Assembly (NCBI RefSeq): GCF_003473485.1
Contig: NC_053046.1
Location: forward strand, 44,221,832 to 44,285,831
DNA from: Medicago truncatula
Taxonomy: Eukaryota; Streptophyta; Magnoliopsida; Fabales; Fabaceae
Reading direction: 5' to 3'
Length of the DNA stretch: 64,000 bases
The notes beneath the pieces are model-generated. The model searched no databases. It was not told the DNA's origin and saw only the letters and a program-made list of their open reading frames with translations. This document shows, one piece after another, positions 29,534-41,262 of the stretch. How positions within the stretch are numbered: position 1 is the stretch's first letter; the number at the start of each line of letters is the position of its first letter. A program made the position numbers and the translations under genes.

Positions 29534-30599
29534 TCTTCTACTTGTAAACTTTCTTCAACTCTCGGTGATGCATTATGAATTATTTCTTGAGAGCTTAACT
29601 ATTTCCTCTTTTTTCTAATTCCTATTGATAAATAAATACGAGAAAAAAATAGAGTTTTTATGACGATAACTATAATGTTTAAGAAATCGACCATAAGAGC
29701 TTGACAGAAACAATGGAGGCATGAGTGTGAGAAAGATGGGAAGAAGCGATGGAAGGACGGTGATGAGCGTTGCAGCTTTACGTGTGTGAATAGTGTAGAT
29801 AAATTTCCAAAAGAAAATGTATTTTCTCATCAGTTACAGCCAGTTAACAGGTAAAATAATAAAATAAATAGATGATGTGGCAAATTATAATTGGAGTGTG
29901 TTGGAGGGTGTGACCCTAACATTTCTCATAGGAAATTTCTACAATACACTCGTAAATTGTGGTGTACCGACACTCTTACTTTCTAAATTAAATTTATAAA
30001 TTAATGATCAATTTTATGAAATAATTAGTTATTTGTCGGCATTTATATCTTAGAAAATATCATTTCATAAGAAAAACACATAATTCATTGTTTGTAAGAG
30101 TCATAGTAGAATTTTAACATATTATGATATAAAATAATCAAAGTTCTCTATTATGAGCGATAAAAATTCAATTTTATTTAATTGATGTTTATGGTGAATA
30201 AGATTTGATCATTATAATTATAAATGATAAAAAAAAAAAAATATTTTTAAAAAAAAAAAACAACTCATTTAACTATAAATTATAAAGTTTGATGTACCAG
30301 TACACTCAAATATGTTGGATGTACGATAGAATATGTTGGATGTACGATAGAATTTGTCTTTCTTCATATCATAATGGTGGTTATTTTTCAAAGAGAATGT
30401 TGTATCCTAGCCTTTTGATACACGTAAGTTTTGACATTAGTCACCAAATGATATAAAATAAAATCGAATAAATAAAATATAATAGCTGGAAATATTTTAT
30501 GGTTTTTTTACAAGTATTTATTACTCCATCCGTTCTTATATCTAAGCATCCATTTGATTTTATTTTTGTCCCTAAATGTAAAACTCCTTTTCAAATTAC
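29534..30599. other. Intergenic, AT-rich
   Basis: No gene seen. Two 20-bp direct repeats of atatgttggatgtacgatag lie at about 30310-30350. Positions 30530-30560 (ttactccatccgttcttat) are a single end of a Stowaway MITE. Confidence 0.4.
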
Positions 30600-30898
30600 T
30601 ACTACCTTCGTCCCTAATTATATGACCCTTTTGAAAAAATAACGGGAATTAAGATAATGAATATTTGTATTAAATATGTTTGTAATTACTATTGTTTTTA
30701 CAATTTTATCCTTTAAAAGAGAGGGATGGTTTATGTTTTCAACATGTTATTTATTGCTGATTGAAAAAAAAGATGTATAATAAATAGGGGCATGTATGTA
30801 AAGAAATAATTAATGTAGTTGGAAATAGCAAAAGGGTCTTATAAAAAGGGACAAAAAAAATTCTCAAAAGGGTCTTATAATTAGGGACGGAGGTAGTA
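30600..30898. mobile_element. Stowaway-type MITE
   Basis: The left end reads TACTACCTTCGTCCCTAATT. The right end, reverse-complemented, reads TACTACCTCCGTCCCTAATT, with TA at both outer edges. The length is 299 bp. Confidence 0.8.
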
Positions 30899-31089
30899 AT
30901 GTTTTTATTATTTTTTTCCTAAACATATCCGAATTAATACTACTAACTTGTCTTGGAATATGAAAGTCAAATTTAATACACATACAAACAAAAGATAATA
31001 TGGTAATATTAACACACAAAATAGACACATTAATTACACTAACAACTTTTATTAAAAAATGTGAAAAAAACAAAGGAAGGTTACATATA

Positions 31090-31122
<33 letters not shown>

Positions 31123-31340
31123 AAGCGCGAGCTGCTTTACCAAAACTTCTTCACATTGAAAAGCCATAGTGTTTTATCACGTAATAGGAGAAATACGTTT
31201 CTGTTGTATTCAAGTCAATAGAAAATATTAACATTTGTGTGGTAATATATATATATATACATAGAATACAATGATGAATTTTGCAATGATTTCCATTTAC
31301 TGATATCATTACAACCATTGTTATTTGATTTGGTAAATGC

Positions 31341-31880
31341 TTAAGTTAATACTCCTACACGCCCGCTCAAGATGGAGGTATCATCAATAACTCCAATCTT
31401 GTCTTTAAGGAAGTGATGTCGTACCGAGGATAACGGCTTTGTGAGAAGATCGGGTAGCTGATGACTTGTTGGGACATGTGAAACTTGAAGCTTCTTGGCA
31501 GCAGCAACGAGATCGCAAACAAAATGATAATCTATGGCAATGTGTTTCATCCTATAGTGAAAAACAGGGTTTGCACATAGATATGTAGCTCTAATGTTGT
31601 CTGAGAATATCGTTGGTGCAGTTAATGGAATTTGAAGTTCTTGTAACAAGTTTTGAACCCATATTAATTCCTGAGTAGTGGCTGCTATAGTCCGATATTC
31701 AGCTTCAGTTGATGATTTTGCAACTGTTGGCTGCTTCTTGCATGACCAAGAGATAATATTAGGGCCAAAATAAATGAAATAAGCACCTGTTCATATCCTG
31801 TCAATTGTGTCTCCTGCCCAATCTGCATCACAAAAGTTTGTGAGGCTTGTGATAACTATAATTTGCGCTCAAATATATAC
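31341..31880 (-). pseudogene. Ty1/copia pol 3' end (RNase H region)
   Basis: The minus strand reads DADWAG, an in-frame TGA where DRKSTGA is expected, then YFIYFGPNIISW, KKQPTVAKSSTEAEYR, then NPVFHYRMKHIAIDYHFV and LPDLLTKPLS. These are the hallmark motifs of the C-terminal Copia RNase H. The catalytic SSTEAEY block is intact, but the stop and the loss of the upstream polymerase make this a remnant. Confidence 0.85.
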
Positions 31881-32129
31881 TTAAAAATTATGGTTTATTG
31901 TCGAACTTGATGTTAAAATTTTGTTTCAATACTTGTTAAAAATTTGCACAAGTTATGCTTTTACAGATTCGAAGCACAAGTTTTACACAGTATATGTTTT
32001 TAAAAGTTTTACACAGTACTATTGAATCCATTTATCTTTTGCATTTTTTTTTTTTTGGTACAATTATCTTTTGCATTCTTATAATATAATAATAGTAGTA
32101 GTAGCAAATAGTGCTCTTAAAAAAACTAG

Positions 32130-32672
32130 CAATTTAAAGAAGTCACACATCGTTAATTTTATGGAAAATTATAATATTTATAATAGATTGACAAATTATA
32201 AGAATTGTCGAGTTTGGTAACACAAACTTATAACCTAAGTAGGGGCATTAAGATGTTGGAAAGTCTTTGATGTGTGAAAAAAAAATAAAAAACAAAACAA
32301 AACAAAAATTATTATATATTCTTCTTTGGTTGTTTGATGTGAATTCATTTGATTTCGATCTCATTCACGAGCTGACTTGAGAGAGCACACAATCTCCAAC
32401 CAACACCTTTTTTATTTTTAGATTTTGGTATTGTTTTGTGGTTGGTCTTCTAATTATTATCCAAATTAAGTGATGTCATCTCAAATTATTATTCTTGATC
32501 TACTAAGAACTTGTTACTACCTGTGGTTGTAGCCGACACTAGGTTAAAGTGTTTCTGTGTTCTTGAGCTTTATTATTCTCCTTGTTTGAATTGATTTTCA
32601 GCATATCTTAATTAATTACTCATGACTGCAATTGAGATTCTCGGATTATTATTCGAAATACGTAGCAACACA
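32130..32672 (+). mobile_element. Copia-like LTR with adjoining primer-binding site
   Basis: TGGTATCAGAGC, the standard primer site complementary to initiator tRNA-Met, is at 32674-32685. The preceding approximately 540 bp end just before it and start near acacatcg / tgttggaaagtc, words common at Copia LTR starts. The internal region to the right (32686-33500) shows no intact gag. Confidence 0.6.
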
Positions 32673-32673
32673 C

Positions 32674-32685
32674 TGGTATCAGAGC
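32674..32685 (+). other. Primer-binding site (initiator tRNA-Met type)
   Basis: An exact TGGTATCAGAGC directly downstream of the presumed LTR. Confidence 0.75.
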
Positions 32686-33639
32686 TCCCAAAAGATCATA
32701 GGAGTCATGCAACCTTCCATATTGCTTTGATATGTTGATCTGTTTTTTCATAAAATCTAGTTCCGATTTCCAATGTTTTTTGTCACTGATTCGTATTATT
32801 GACCTCTGTATTGCATAATGTTGTCTTAACTTCTTTACGTTACAATCTGCTATTTGGTTTCTGTATTCGGGCATAGGTTATTAACTATCAAAATTTTGCT
32901 AGGAAAAAGACCATTTATCCAAAAGAGTCTGAGCCGAAGTTATGTAACCGTTATGAAATATGACATCAGTTATAGTAGTTAATGCGTTATTATAGTCCTT
33001 CCTAACACTACCCTTTTTTTGTCTTTCGCACTTGATTATCACTTAACTTTTCTCACAAGCATTTTTGTGACATGCTTCCAACTTTGCAAAATTTGAAAAG
33101 AAATGTGGTCTTGAAGATAAATTTGGATGAGTACTGATCATAGGGACTTTCTTTCACTCCTATATTTATTAGTTTACCTTTTTGAAGGAATCGTAATTGA
33201 ATCATGTTATGATACTGATCATAGATTCATAGGGACTTTCTGAGAAAAATGCACTGTCCATTTTGGATTGAACTGGTAGTGCTGTTTTATTTTCGACCAA
33301 TTTGATTGATGTTCTCATTAGCCAATTCCTCAAGAAAACCGCATGGTGAATTATCTGAAGCTATGTTTCACAGATATGAATTGTGGACCAATAATCATCA
33401 TGTTTTCACTATTCCTTCTGTTAATGTAGATATGCAAAGATATTGGATACATGTTTGAGAATCTTATAATAAGGATGACTGACTTATCCTATAGTGCCAA
33501 AGTTCAAAAGAATTGGAATTACAAGTATTATACACATTGCAAAAAGAAGCATTCGTTGATGTGAGATCCTCGATATAGTCATGGATTAGTTCTGCACGCC
33601 CAATCGTCCTCATAGATGTGATATCCTGAACACAACAGT

Positions 33640-34342
33640 TTAAAAAAAAAAGATAATTTGATAAGAATCAATATTCAACAATTTGGTAAACCACATGGAA
33701 ACCATCCTAAGAGGACCACAACCTTTTCCATAAGAAACACCAGAAGATCCTCTAACATTATTGCAGTGATCATATCCTGATCAGCCACCTTGTGCAGGGA
33801 ACCTAGATTGTTCAGCAGAGTTGAAAAGAACTTTGGCATCAACATAAGCAATGCAACTAAGTTGACCTTCTTGTTGTAAAACTAAGGAATAAACCTTGTC
33901 AATTGGAGGCAGCTTTATTAAGAAGAATTTTTCATTTAAATTGTTCAAGAAGCTTACAAAACATTCAGAATTTCGTTAGAACTCGATGTCGCAAATATCC
34001 AGAAGAATATTTCACAGAACACATACAATCTTTAATAGGGCATAAAGCCTATAATTCATCCCAAAGGGTTTTCAAATAAGTGAAAAGATTAGTTACATAT
34101 CGTACATCTTGTTTGAAAGAGTTCATTTCTTTAAGAAGACCTGAAAACTGAAAATGGTTGCCTTTGGTAAATCGTTCTTTGAGATTATCCCAGTGTTTTG
34201 GCATTGTCGATTTAGTCAACCCTAGAAGCAATTTGAGATGGAAGACAGCGATTAATCCAAGATACCACCAAGCTGTTACATTGTTCCCAAGAATCGAACT
34301 TAACATCATCTTAGTTCCATGGTGGAAGGATTTGATTAACAA
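33640..34342 (-). pseudogene. Ty1/copia gag remnant
   Basis: The minus strand reads WDNLKERFTKGNHFQ, LLKEMNSFKQ and YLKTLWDEL. After a break it continues LPPIDKVYSLVLQQEGQLS. These are the conserved blocks of the Copia gag (UBN2-type) domain. Upstream on the same strand TGGTATTAAGCGC at 34386-34374 is a mutated primer site, and 34388-34545 is the likely 5' LTR end. Polymerase is missing between this gag and the RNase H at 31341-31880. Confidence 0.75.
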
Positions 34343-34576
34343 AAAGGCATGAATGTGGAAGCATAAAATGATGCGCTTAATACCATATAGAGAAAATTAT
34401 GAACAAAATGATTTTTGCTCATTGATTGTAAATGATCTATTTACAACAAATTGATGAGGGAAAAATATAGTTAGAGATTAACTAACCGTTACAAGAAGAG
34501 ATTTGGACCAAATATGAGTATTGTGCAAGGGTTGTTATAAGAAAATAACATGACCATTGATCGTTAGGCACCAAGT

Positions 34577-34602
34577 GGTGCATGAGGTTGCTCTCATGCA
34601 CC
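34577..34602. repeat. Perfect 10-bp hairpin
   Basis: GGTGCATGAG at 34577-34586 and CTCATGCACC at 34593-34602 are perfectly complementary around a 6-nt loop. Isolated; role unknown. Confidence 0.7.
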
Positions 34603-34739
34603 CACCAAACTACAATTAACTGTTGTTCAGCATTTTTGAGATCGGTTGCGACACTCTTTAAATTGGTTCATCCGATTTAAAAAGTGCATCAAACGGTAGT
34701 TAATTAACTTTCAACTTTTTTTGGGTACCTACAGAACAA

Positions 34740-35090
34740 TTGTAAAATAATATAATTGCCTCCATTGACAAACTTCCAATGGCATAAAGTTCAAGCTGCA
34801 AGTACATAACTAACATCACATTCGATAAAAATAATTTTATAAATGGTAACCTCATCTCAAATTCCTATTTAAGAGAGTGATCACTTGTTTGTATTTATTG
34901 TAATTGATACCAGCATACATGTGATGTGATACATTCATGATTTATTTATTTTAATGGCAAAATACATTTATGATTGTTTGTGATAAAATTAACTTTTTTT
35001 TTAATAGAAAGATATTCATCTTTTTCGTATTAAGAAATATGCAAAATTTAAACTCCGGATCGTAGTCAGATATAAATAAACCCAATTGAA
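34740..35090. other. Intergenic; nothing recognised
   Basis: AT-rich with no coding homology. Confidence 0.4.
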
Positions 35091-35093
35091 AGA

Positions 35094-35387
35094 TACATAG
35101 CGTGTTGTTCCATGTATTCCGACATGTCAATTCTAACTAACCGATTTTCATCATCAAGAAGTTGTTCTGCAAGAGCCATTGCAAGTTCAGTTTTACCAAC
35201 ACCAATTGGACCAAGGAATAGGAAGGGACATGTTGGTTGTTGAGCTCTTCCTAAACCAGCTCTTGATCTCAATACAGCCTCAGCAAGAACATTAATTGTT
35301 TGGTATTGTCCTGCAACTCTGTGCAATCTATCACAAAGTCCAATCAATCTTTCTTTCTCATTTGGTCGAGCCAAGTCACGGAAATTA
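35094..35387 (-). pseudogene. HSP101/ClpB second-ATPase fragment, minus-strand copy
   Basis: From 35374 the minus strand reads [51 protein letters not shown] (Walker A intact) and LVRIDMSEYMEQH. This is the start of the second AAA+ module of the disaggregase HSP101/ClpB. A one-base shift separates it from the preceding PVT segment (35375-35387). The open frame of about 90 residues ends abruptly after MEQH, far short of the family's roughly 900 residues, so it is a fragment. Confidence 0.85.
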
Positions 35388-35390
35388 CAA

Positions 35391-35650
35391 CTCTGGTATT
35401 CCCGTGACTAGGCACGGCCAAAATGAGAAGGAATAGTTGATTGGACTCTGTGACAGATTGCACACCAGAGTTGTGGGATCAAGAGCTGGTTTAGGAAGAG
35501 CTCAACATCCAAAAGGTGTTCCTTCATGTTCCTTTGTCCAACTGGTGTTGGTAAAACTGGACTTGCAAAGGCTCTTGTGGAACAACTTTTTGATGATGAA
35601 AATCGGTTAGTGAGAATTAACATGTCGGAATACATGGAACAATACGATGT
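35391..35650 (+). pseudogene. HSP101/ClpB fragment, plus-strand copy (inverted duplicate)
   Basis: The plus strand reads SGIPVTRHGQNEKE, an in-frame TAG, then [15 protein letters not shown] deletion removes the segment before SRAGLGRAQ. After a frame shift come [19 protein letters not shown] and MSEYMEQ. It begins a few bases from the start of the minus-strand copy, so the two form a near-spacerless inverted repeat. Both end at the same point (MEQ) and share similar DNA beyond it, so one truncated fragment was duplicated in inverse orientation and the copies then diverged. Confidence 0.85.
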
Positions 35651-36778
35651 ATCAACTTTCGTTCACGTTTTATTACTTCTATTAAACATTAAAATATATT
35701 AATTTCACATAATTAAAAATAAAATAATTTACATGGTCACATGGATTACTTCAAATCCTTTAAATTAAATAAAACTAAAGGTTCTAACCATTTAATTAAA
35801 ATATAGGATCTTACAATACTTATCCCTTTAAAATAGTTTCGTCCTCGAAACTAGAAAGACCAAAAGATTATGATAGAATTCTCTTGTTAAATAAAATCAT
35901 GGATAACAACAAAATAATCCCTTTTTAAGAGATGAAGTGAAATAATTCTGACACATAAAAAGAATAAAATATTTATTTACATATTAATATTTTCGGTTCT
36001 TAAAAGAGGTTTTTCCTCGAAACTACACAATAGCGAAAGATTAGTGTAAAGTTTGCAAAAATATCTTCCATTAAATCTTTCAACATTTAAAAAAAAACTA
36101 CAGCAAAATTATTCCTAAAAAATTTCCAAAAGATTTAAAAAATATGTAAAGTGGTCCTTTAGGTTGAGAACAACCAACAAGAAAATTTAAGAATGGAAAA
36201 AAAACATGGCTCATGTGACTATATGACATAATATCATATGTATAATGATGGATTCACTTATGCAGCTTATTTTGATAAAATTCAAAATATAAATGTTTTG
36301 CATAAATCTTACTTCTTAGACAGTGAACATGTGGCCTAAAGGAGAATCAATACTTTTACATCATCAAAATCAAGTCTAAAAGACTTGAGTAGCTGCCATT
36401 GAGCTACAAGCCCCCATTGAAAAAGATTTCAAACATTTATAAGCCAGCTGTTTGTTTAGTTTGTTATGAGATTGATTATATGGATCTTTTTCATGAAGAG
36501 GACTCGTAATTGATTCGTACCCACCCTCATACAATAAGAGGCAAATCAAGAATACTAACATATGATAATATGATAATAGTTAGTCACTTTACACATTCAA
36601 GTAAAAAAATTATTGAAAGCAAATCTATATATTAGAAGGATATATGGTGTGATGAATATACCTTTTAGCTGTGTAAAAAAGGTTCTTGAAAATGTAGTTC
36701 AAAGAAAACACTCTTCAAAATCTATTGAAACAAAAAAGAAACACTTGTTACAATGAAACATGTGTAGATCATGTAGTA

Positions 36779-36834
<56 letters not shown>

Positions 36835-37520
36835 CCATAAATTATGTCAAAGTAATAATTAACATAAATATAAATATCAATTAAATTAAATTTAAGTGAG
36901 ATCAAACAAAAAGATTGCTTAGACTAATCTATTAACTATCATAACTCACCTCATTGTGTTTCACGTCATTGTTAGTTGTTCCTGTCGAGTTCAAATCATA
37001 AATCTGATTTTCAGACTATTTGATCGGATTGCTCTGGAACTTTCTCAGAAAATCATTACGGGACTCTACCTTAGAAGGAACTTATTATGAGATTCCATCC
37101 TTCAAAATCTATAATTTCATCGTTATGACTCATTTTTCATTTTCTTAAAAACCCGAAATAATTTGCATTAGCTTTATTTGATTTTTAGAACTTGATGGTG
37201 GTATTTTTGTGATTTTAGTTGACAAATTTTATCACTTTTTTTAGTTTTTTATTTATTTATAAAAAACAAAGTTAAAAACTGCTAAAATGTTGAGATTCTA
37301 ATTTGTTGCATATATATAAGTATATTTTTCGATTATAGAATCCAAAAACATTTAAAAAAAACGTTTAGAATCCAAAAATATCTAACAAAACGTTTGGTTT
37401 ATAAAATCTAAATCAACTGTATTTTGGTATAAAAAATAAAAAAGACGTTTGAGAAACACATAAGGTACAAAAAAAAAATGATAGTCTTAATAGTTTGTGT
37501 TTTATCGGTAATAGGTAGGC
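35651..37520. other. Retroelement debris and AT-rich intergenic DNA
   Basis: On the minus strand about 35850-35800 reads TTTCGAGGACGAAAC, then TTAAAGGGATAAG and TGTAAGATCC. This resembles the end of a chromovirus pol, a polypurine tract and an LTR start; a second similar word lies at about 36005-36025. An (AT)n run spans about 36783-36832. An ORF at 36376-36561 is unrecognised. Confidence 0.35.
36783..36832. repeat. (TA)n microsatellite
   Basis: An uninterrupted TA repeat of about 50 bp. Shorter runs occur at about 707-750, 31098-31122 and 31243-31258. Confidence 0.9.
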
Positions 37521-37526
37521 TTAGGC

Positions 37527-37560
37527 TACGGTAGGAGACCTCAATGGGTCTCCTACCGTA
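37527..37560. repeat. Perfect 14-bp hairpin, left member of an inverted pair
   Basis: TACGGTAGGAGACC (37527-37540) and GGTCTCCTACCGTA (37547-37560) form a perfect stem around TCAATG, followed by a poly(T) run. A matching hairpin in inverse orientation lies at 40669-40696. Confidence 0.85.
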
Positions 37561-37676
37561 GGTGACTACATTTTTTTTTTTTTTTTGTTTTTAAAATGCT
37601 TTTTAATCATTGGATTTGGAAAGAAGTTTTCAATGGTATAGATCTTTAGACATGTTGACCCATTAGCAATGTATAT

Positions 37677-37930
37677 TACTTCCTCCGTCCCATATTAAAT
37701 GATCTAGTTGACTTCGACACACGTACCAATGCATATGTTTTATCTTTGATATCTTCAATTCTTTATTAAAAAAAATTATGAAAACTTAATATTTTAAAAA
37801 TATTCATCGAGACGATTCCAACAACATATATTATTTATCTTTGTAAATTAGTAGAAAAATATGGTCAAAGTATATTAAATCAATAATGTATATTGTCAAC
37901 TAGGTCATTTATTGAGGGACGGATGGAGTA
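37677..37930. mobile_element. Stowaway-type MITE
   Basis: The left end reads TACTTCCTCCGTCCCATATT. The right end, reverse-complemented, reads TACTCCATCCGTCCCTCAAT, and both continue into AAATGA(T/C)CTAGTTGAC. TA duplications flank the 254-bp unit. Confidence 0.85.
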
Positions 37931-37969
37931 TAATGTTTAATTTTTGTCTTTAATAAAGTAATGAGTAAA

Positions 37970-38100
37970 TAGTCAATTTCCCCCCTGAAATTGTAAGTTT
38001 CATCAATTACCCCTCTGAAATTAACAAAACTTCAATTACCCCCCTGAAATTTCACAATGTTAGTCAATTTACCCCCTCCATCAAATTTTTCTGTTAATGA
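37970..38100. repeat. Short tandem segments containing acccccctgaaatt
   Basis: Three to four imperfect units of caatta(c)cccctctgaaatt, a dispersed plant repeat type. No gene. Confidence 0.5.
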
Positions 38101-38307
38101 ACATGACGTTTTCCTGAAGTTTTGCACTTATGTGCAAAATGCCCCCCAAACTTAAAAATTTATATTATTTTTTTCTTAAAAACAAACAATTAATAGTTAA
38201 ATATTAAAGTAAACTATTAACTTTGTAGTTTGGAAAAACCACATACATATATACACCATCAACACTGAATATTTTTTTCGTCTTATTTTCACTTTCTCAT
38301 TCTCTCT

Positions 38308-38868
38308 TGTAACACCCCGTTTTCCCAACATAAAAATTTCATAACAATTAATCAGAGTTTTCCACATAAACGGAATGTCACATTTCTTTTCTTAAAAATC
38401 ATAAACGGAATAAATAACAATTTATCCTTCTTAATTCAATTCAACATAAATATTCAAAACTTCGCATCGGATTTAATTCAACAACTAAAATAGTCTTTGG
38501 CACGAAGGCCTCATCATAACATCTCATAAAAATTCAAACTAAATCATAGTCATGTAAAATCATAAGCAATACGTAAGGAATAGAAAATAGCCACAAAAAT
38601 CACATTGAAGTTAGTCAGTCAAACATGATCACATAAAAAAAACATAATCATTAATTAGAAAAATACAACGACAGTATTCAACTGTCACACAACACAAACG
38701 ACTCAACTACTTGGCCGGACGGACCGACCTGCTCTAATACCAATTGTAACACCCCGTTTTCCCAACATAAAAATTTCATAACAATTAATCAGAGTTTTCC
38801 ACATAAACGGAATGTCACACTTCTTTTCTTAAAAATCATAAACGGGATAAATAACAATTTATCCTTCA
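38308..38868 (-). mobile_element. TRIM-like element: two 123-bp direct repeats with primer site
   Basis: 38308-38430 and 38745-38867 are direct repeats starting TGTAACACCCCGTTTTCCC that differ at only a few positions. On the minus strand TGGTATTAGAGC (38742-38731), a one-base variant of the initiator-Met primer site, directly follows the right-hand repeat, as expected for a retroelement read leftwards. The internal part is about 310 bp and non-coding. No target duplication was seen. Confidence 0.65.
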
Positions 38869-39501
38869 TGAACACAGATCTGCTGCTATATATAATTTCA
38901 ATTTGCAGGAAAAATGCTTCAATTTCAACTTCGGATGTCCCCAAAGGGAATTATTGAACGATCAAAACAAAACAAAACAAAGCCAAATCGGTATTATTGA
39001 AAGATGAATTTGAATTCCAATTTGATTAGCATTTTAAAAGGAATTGTCAAAAAATTGATTAAATCTGCAATTTTGTTTTTTTTTGTTTTTTAATCTTTGA
39101 TGAATATGAAAGTTTTAACATTTTATTTATTGGGCTTGTTTGAAATATTAAGAGTAGAACAATGAAGGAAAATTGATTAGCATTTGAGTACCATTCTTTC
39201 CAAATTTATTCCAGATCTGAGTATTACTTTTTTGAACAATTAAGAGTAGAACAATGAAGGAGAAAAATGGATATTTAGATGGTTGGAAAATCTATATCAA
39301 ACCCGGTGTTCGTATTATAAGGACAAAGAAATAGTGTAATTGTCCGGGCTCGATCAATAATTTTTTCACATTAGACCCAACCCAAAAGTCCATTAACACA
39401 TTTACAAAAAGAAAAATTTGGGCAATCTGAAAATTCTTACATGTAAATAAGTCTCGGAATTTTATTTAGCACACTATTGCCGGATTCATCTCTCTTATTT
39501 T

Positions 39502-40335
39502 AACAGGTTAATTGTTCAAATTGACCCTGTAATATGCTTTATGTCTAAAAAATGACTAAATAAAATATAAAACATATATTCTAGCATTGTAACTTGAATT
39601 TCTTCTTATTTTTGACCACCCCTATAATATACGTGTAGTCTAAAAATGTGACCTACAGGTTGAATTTTTTCACTATTTTTTTCATACATGTTTAGCACGT
39701 TAAATTATAGTTTTACACAAAAAATTAAATTTCTTCGACCAGGGATAAATTAATTATGAATTTGTATTAAACTAACTTATAATTAATTTGTATCTCGTTT
39801 AAAAACTACAAAATTTCATTTTGAAGGTTCTTATCATGTTCTAGTCATGTCTGCAAAATTAGGGAACTAAATTTGACTTGTGAGTATACACTTACGCGGA
39901 ACAAAATTTCAATTTTGCATGTTTTGGTTGAAAAAACAAAATAAATAAACGACTTTGAAATGCTATGAAACTTTACATTTTTTTTTTTATGTATTTTTAT
40001 AGATGTCTCTGCAAATAATGAGCTCAAAATTCGATTTATAGGTAGAGATTGCCGTTGTTTTGTTTTTTGAGCTTTTGACACTTTAAAAATTCATAATTAG
40101 TTTGTCGTTTGTCGAAAATTTATATTTTTTTTGTGTAAAGCCATAACTCGCCTCTAAGAAATCATGAAAAAAATTGAATCTCTCGGTTGCTTTTTTGGAC
40201 TTCTCGTATATTGCAGGTTATAAATAATAAAAATCTCGAATTACATGGTCAGAATATATGTGATTTAATTTACAAGGTCAATTTTCAGACGACTTCACGT
40301 ATATTACATGGTCAATTTCAATTAATAACCCTATT
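39502..40335. mobile_element. Fold-back element of about 830 bp
   Basis: The left end reads AACAGGTTAATTGTTCAAAT then TGACCCTGTAATAT. The right end, reverse-complemented, reads AATAGGGTTATTAATTGAAA then TTGACCATGTAATAT. The interior includes acacaa-aaat and aagtccaaaa segments that recur at about 1240-1390. Confidence 0.6.
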
Positions 40336-40668
40336 TTAAATTGTACTTTTGTTGACTAAATGATAAACCTCTTTTATTTAGATTTTTTTGAGGAAAAAAA
40401 TTAAAATTTAAAAAAGAAAAAAAATCGATTTATGACTGTTTATATATTGTCACGTGTGAATTTACGATAAATTTTTCGCCCGGGCTCCATAAATTTCCTG
40501 GCTCCGCCACTAGATATCAGAGAAAGGTGAAAGCTCATGAGAGTTGAGAGGGAAGAAGACAAATGAAAAGATAATCAAGTGTATTTGATCTATGATGTGT
40601 TTAACCAATCTAACGGTTAGGAAAGGTCCGAAGGTTAAAAAAAAAAAAAAAAAAAAGAGGTCATGTAC

Positions 40669-40696
40669 GGTAGGAGACCTATAAAGGTCTCCCACC
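40669..40696. repeat. 12-bp hairpin, right member of the inverted pair
   Basis: GGTAGGAGACCT (40669-40680) and AGGTCTCCCACC (40685-40696) pair with one mismatch. A poly(A) run precedes it, mirroring the poly(T) after the left hairpin at 37527. Confidence 0.8.
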
Positions 40697-41121
40697 CTAA
40701 ACGCCGCCGTAATAGGTATTATGGTTGGAACTAAACCCAACTATTTAGGTGGCCCAAATGTTCAACATAGGATACAATTGGAATACAACAATTGGCCAAT
40801 GGTGGAGTAATTGAGCACCATGATCCTTCCATACAAATATACAAGTTACTCAAACCAAAGGAGAACAAACTCAGAAAATAAGAGAGGAAAAATGTGGAAA
40901 CGTGAGGAGAGAAAAAAGGAAAATAAAAGAATGATCAAGAAGGAAAGAAGTAGAATCAAGGGAAGCTAGAGGGTTTAGTGGAAGACTCTTCATAAGAGGT
41001 ACGTTCTCCTTCCTCAGGGGTGGAGGTAGGGTCGTTCCGTTCAAATCGGAGGTCAGGTGCTAGTTATAAAAATGACCCTCTAACAAATGCAAAAGTTTTC
41101 TTAAAAAAAAATATATCATTT

Positions 41122-41262
41122 TTTTTTTATTATAGATAGACGAAATGGCAAAGTCATTATAAACTCACACACATAAGTGGAGGAACCGGGGTTCGAACCT
41201 CCGTCATGGCATCCGACCTAACAATTTCGGCATTTTGCCAGTTAAGCTAGTACTTGTGAAGA
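41122..41262 (-). mobile_element. tRNA-derived SINE
   Basis: The minus strand carries an A-box-like TAGCTTAACTGGC (41249-41237) and a B box GGTTCGAACCC (41199-41189) at tRNA-like spacing, and ends in an A-rich tail. ATATCATTT occurs on both sides (about 41113-41121 and 41264-41272) as a target duplication. Confidence 0.8.

Noticed and set aside
36376..36561. 61-codon ORF on the minus strand with a hydrophobic start
   Set aside because: Possible small secreted peptide, but no known peptide motif, no clear cleavage site and no paralog in the window.
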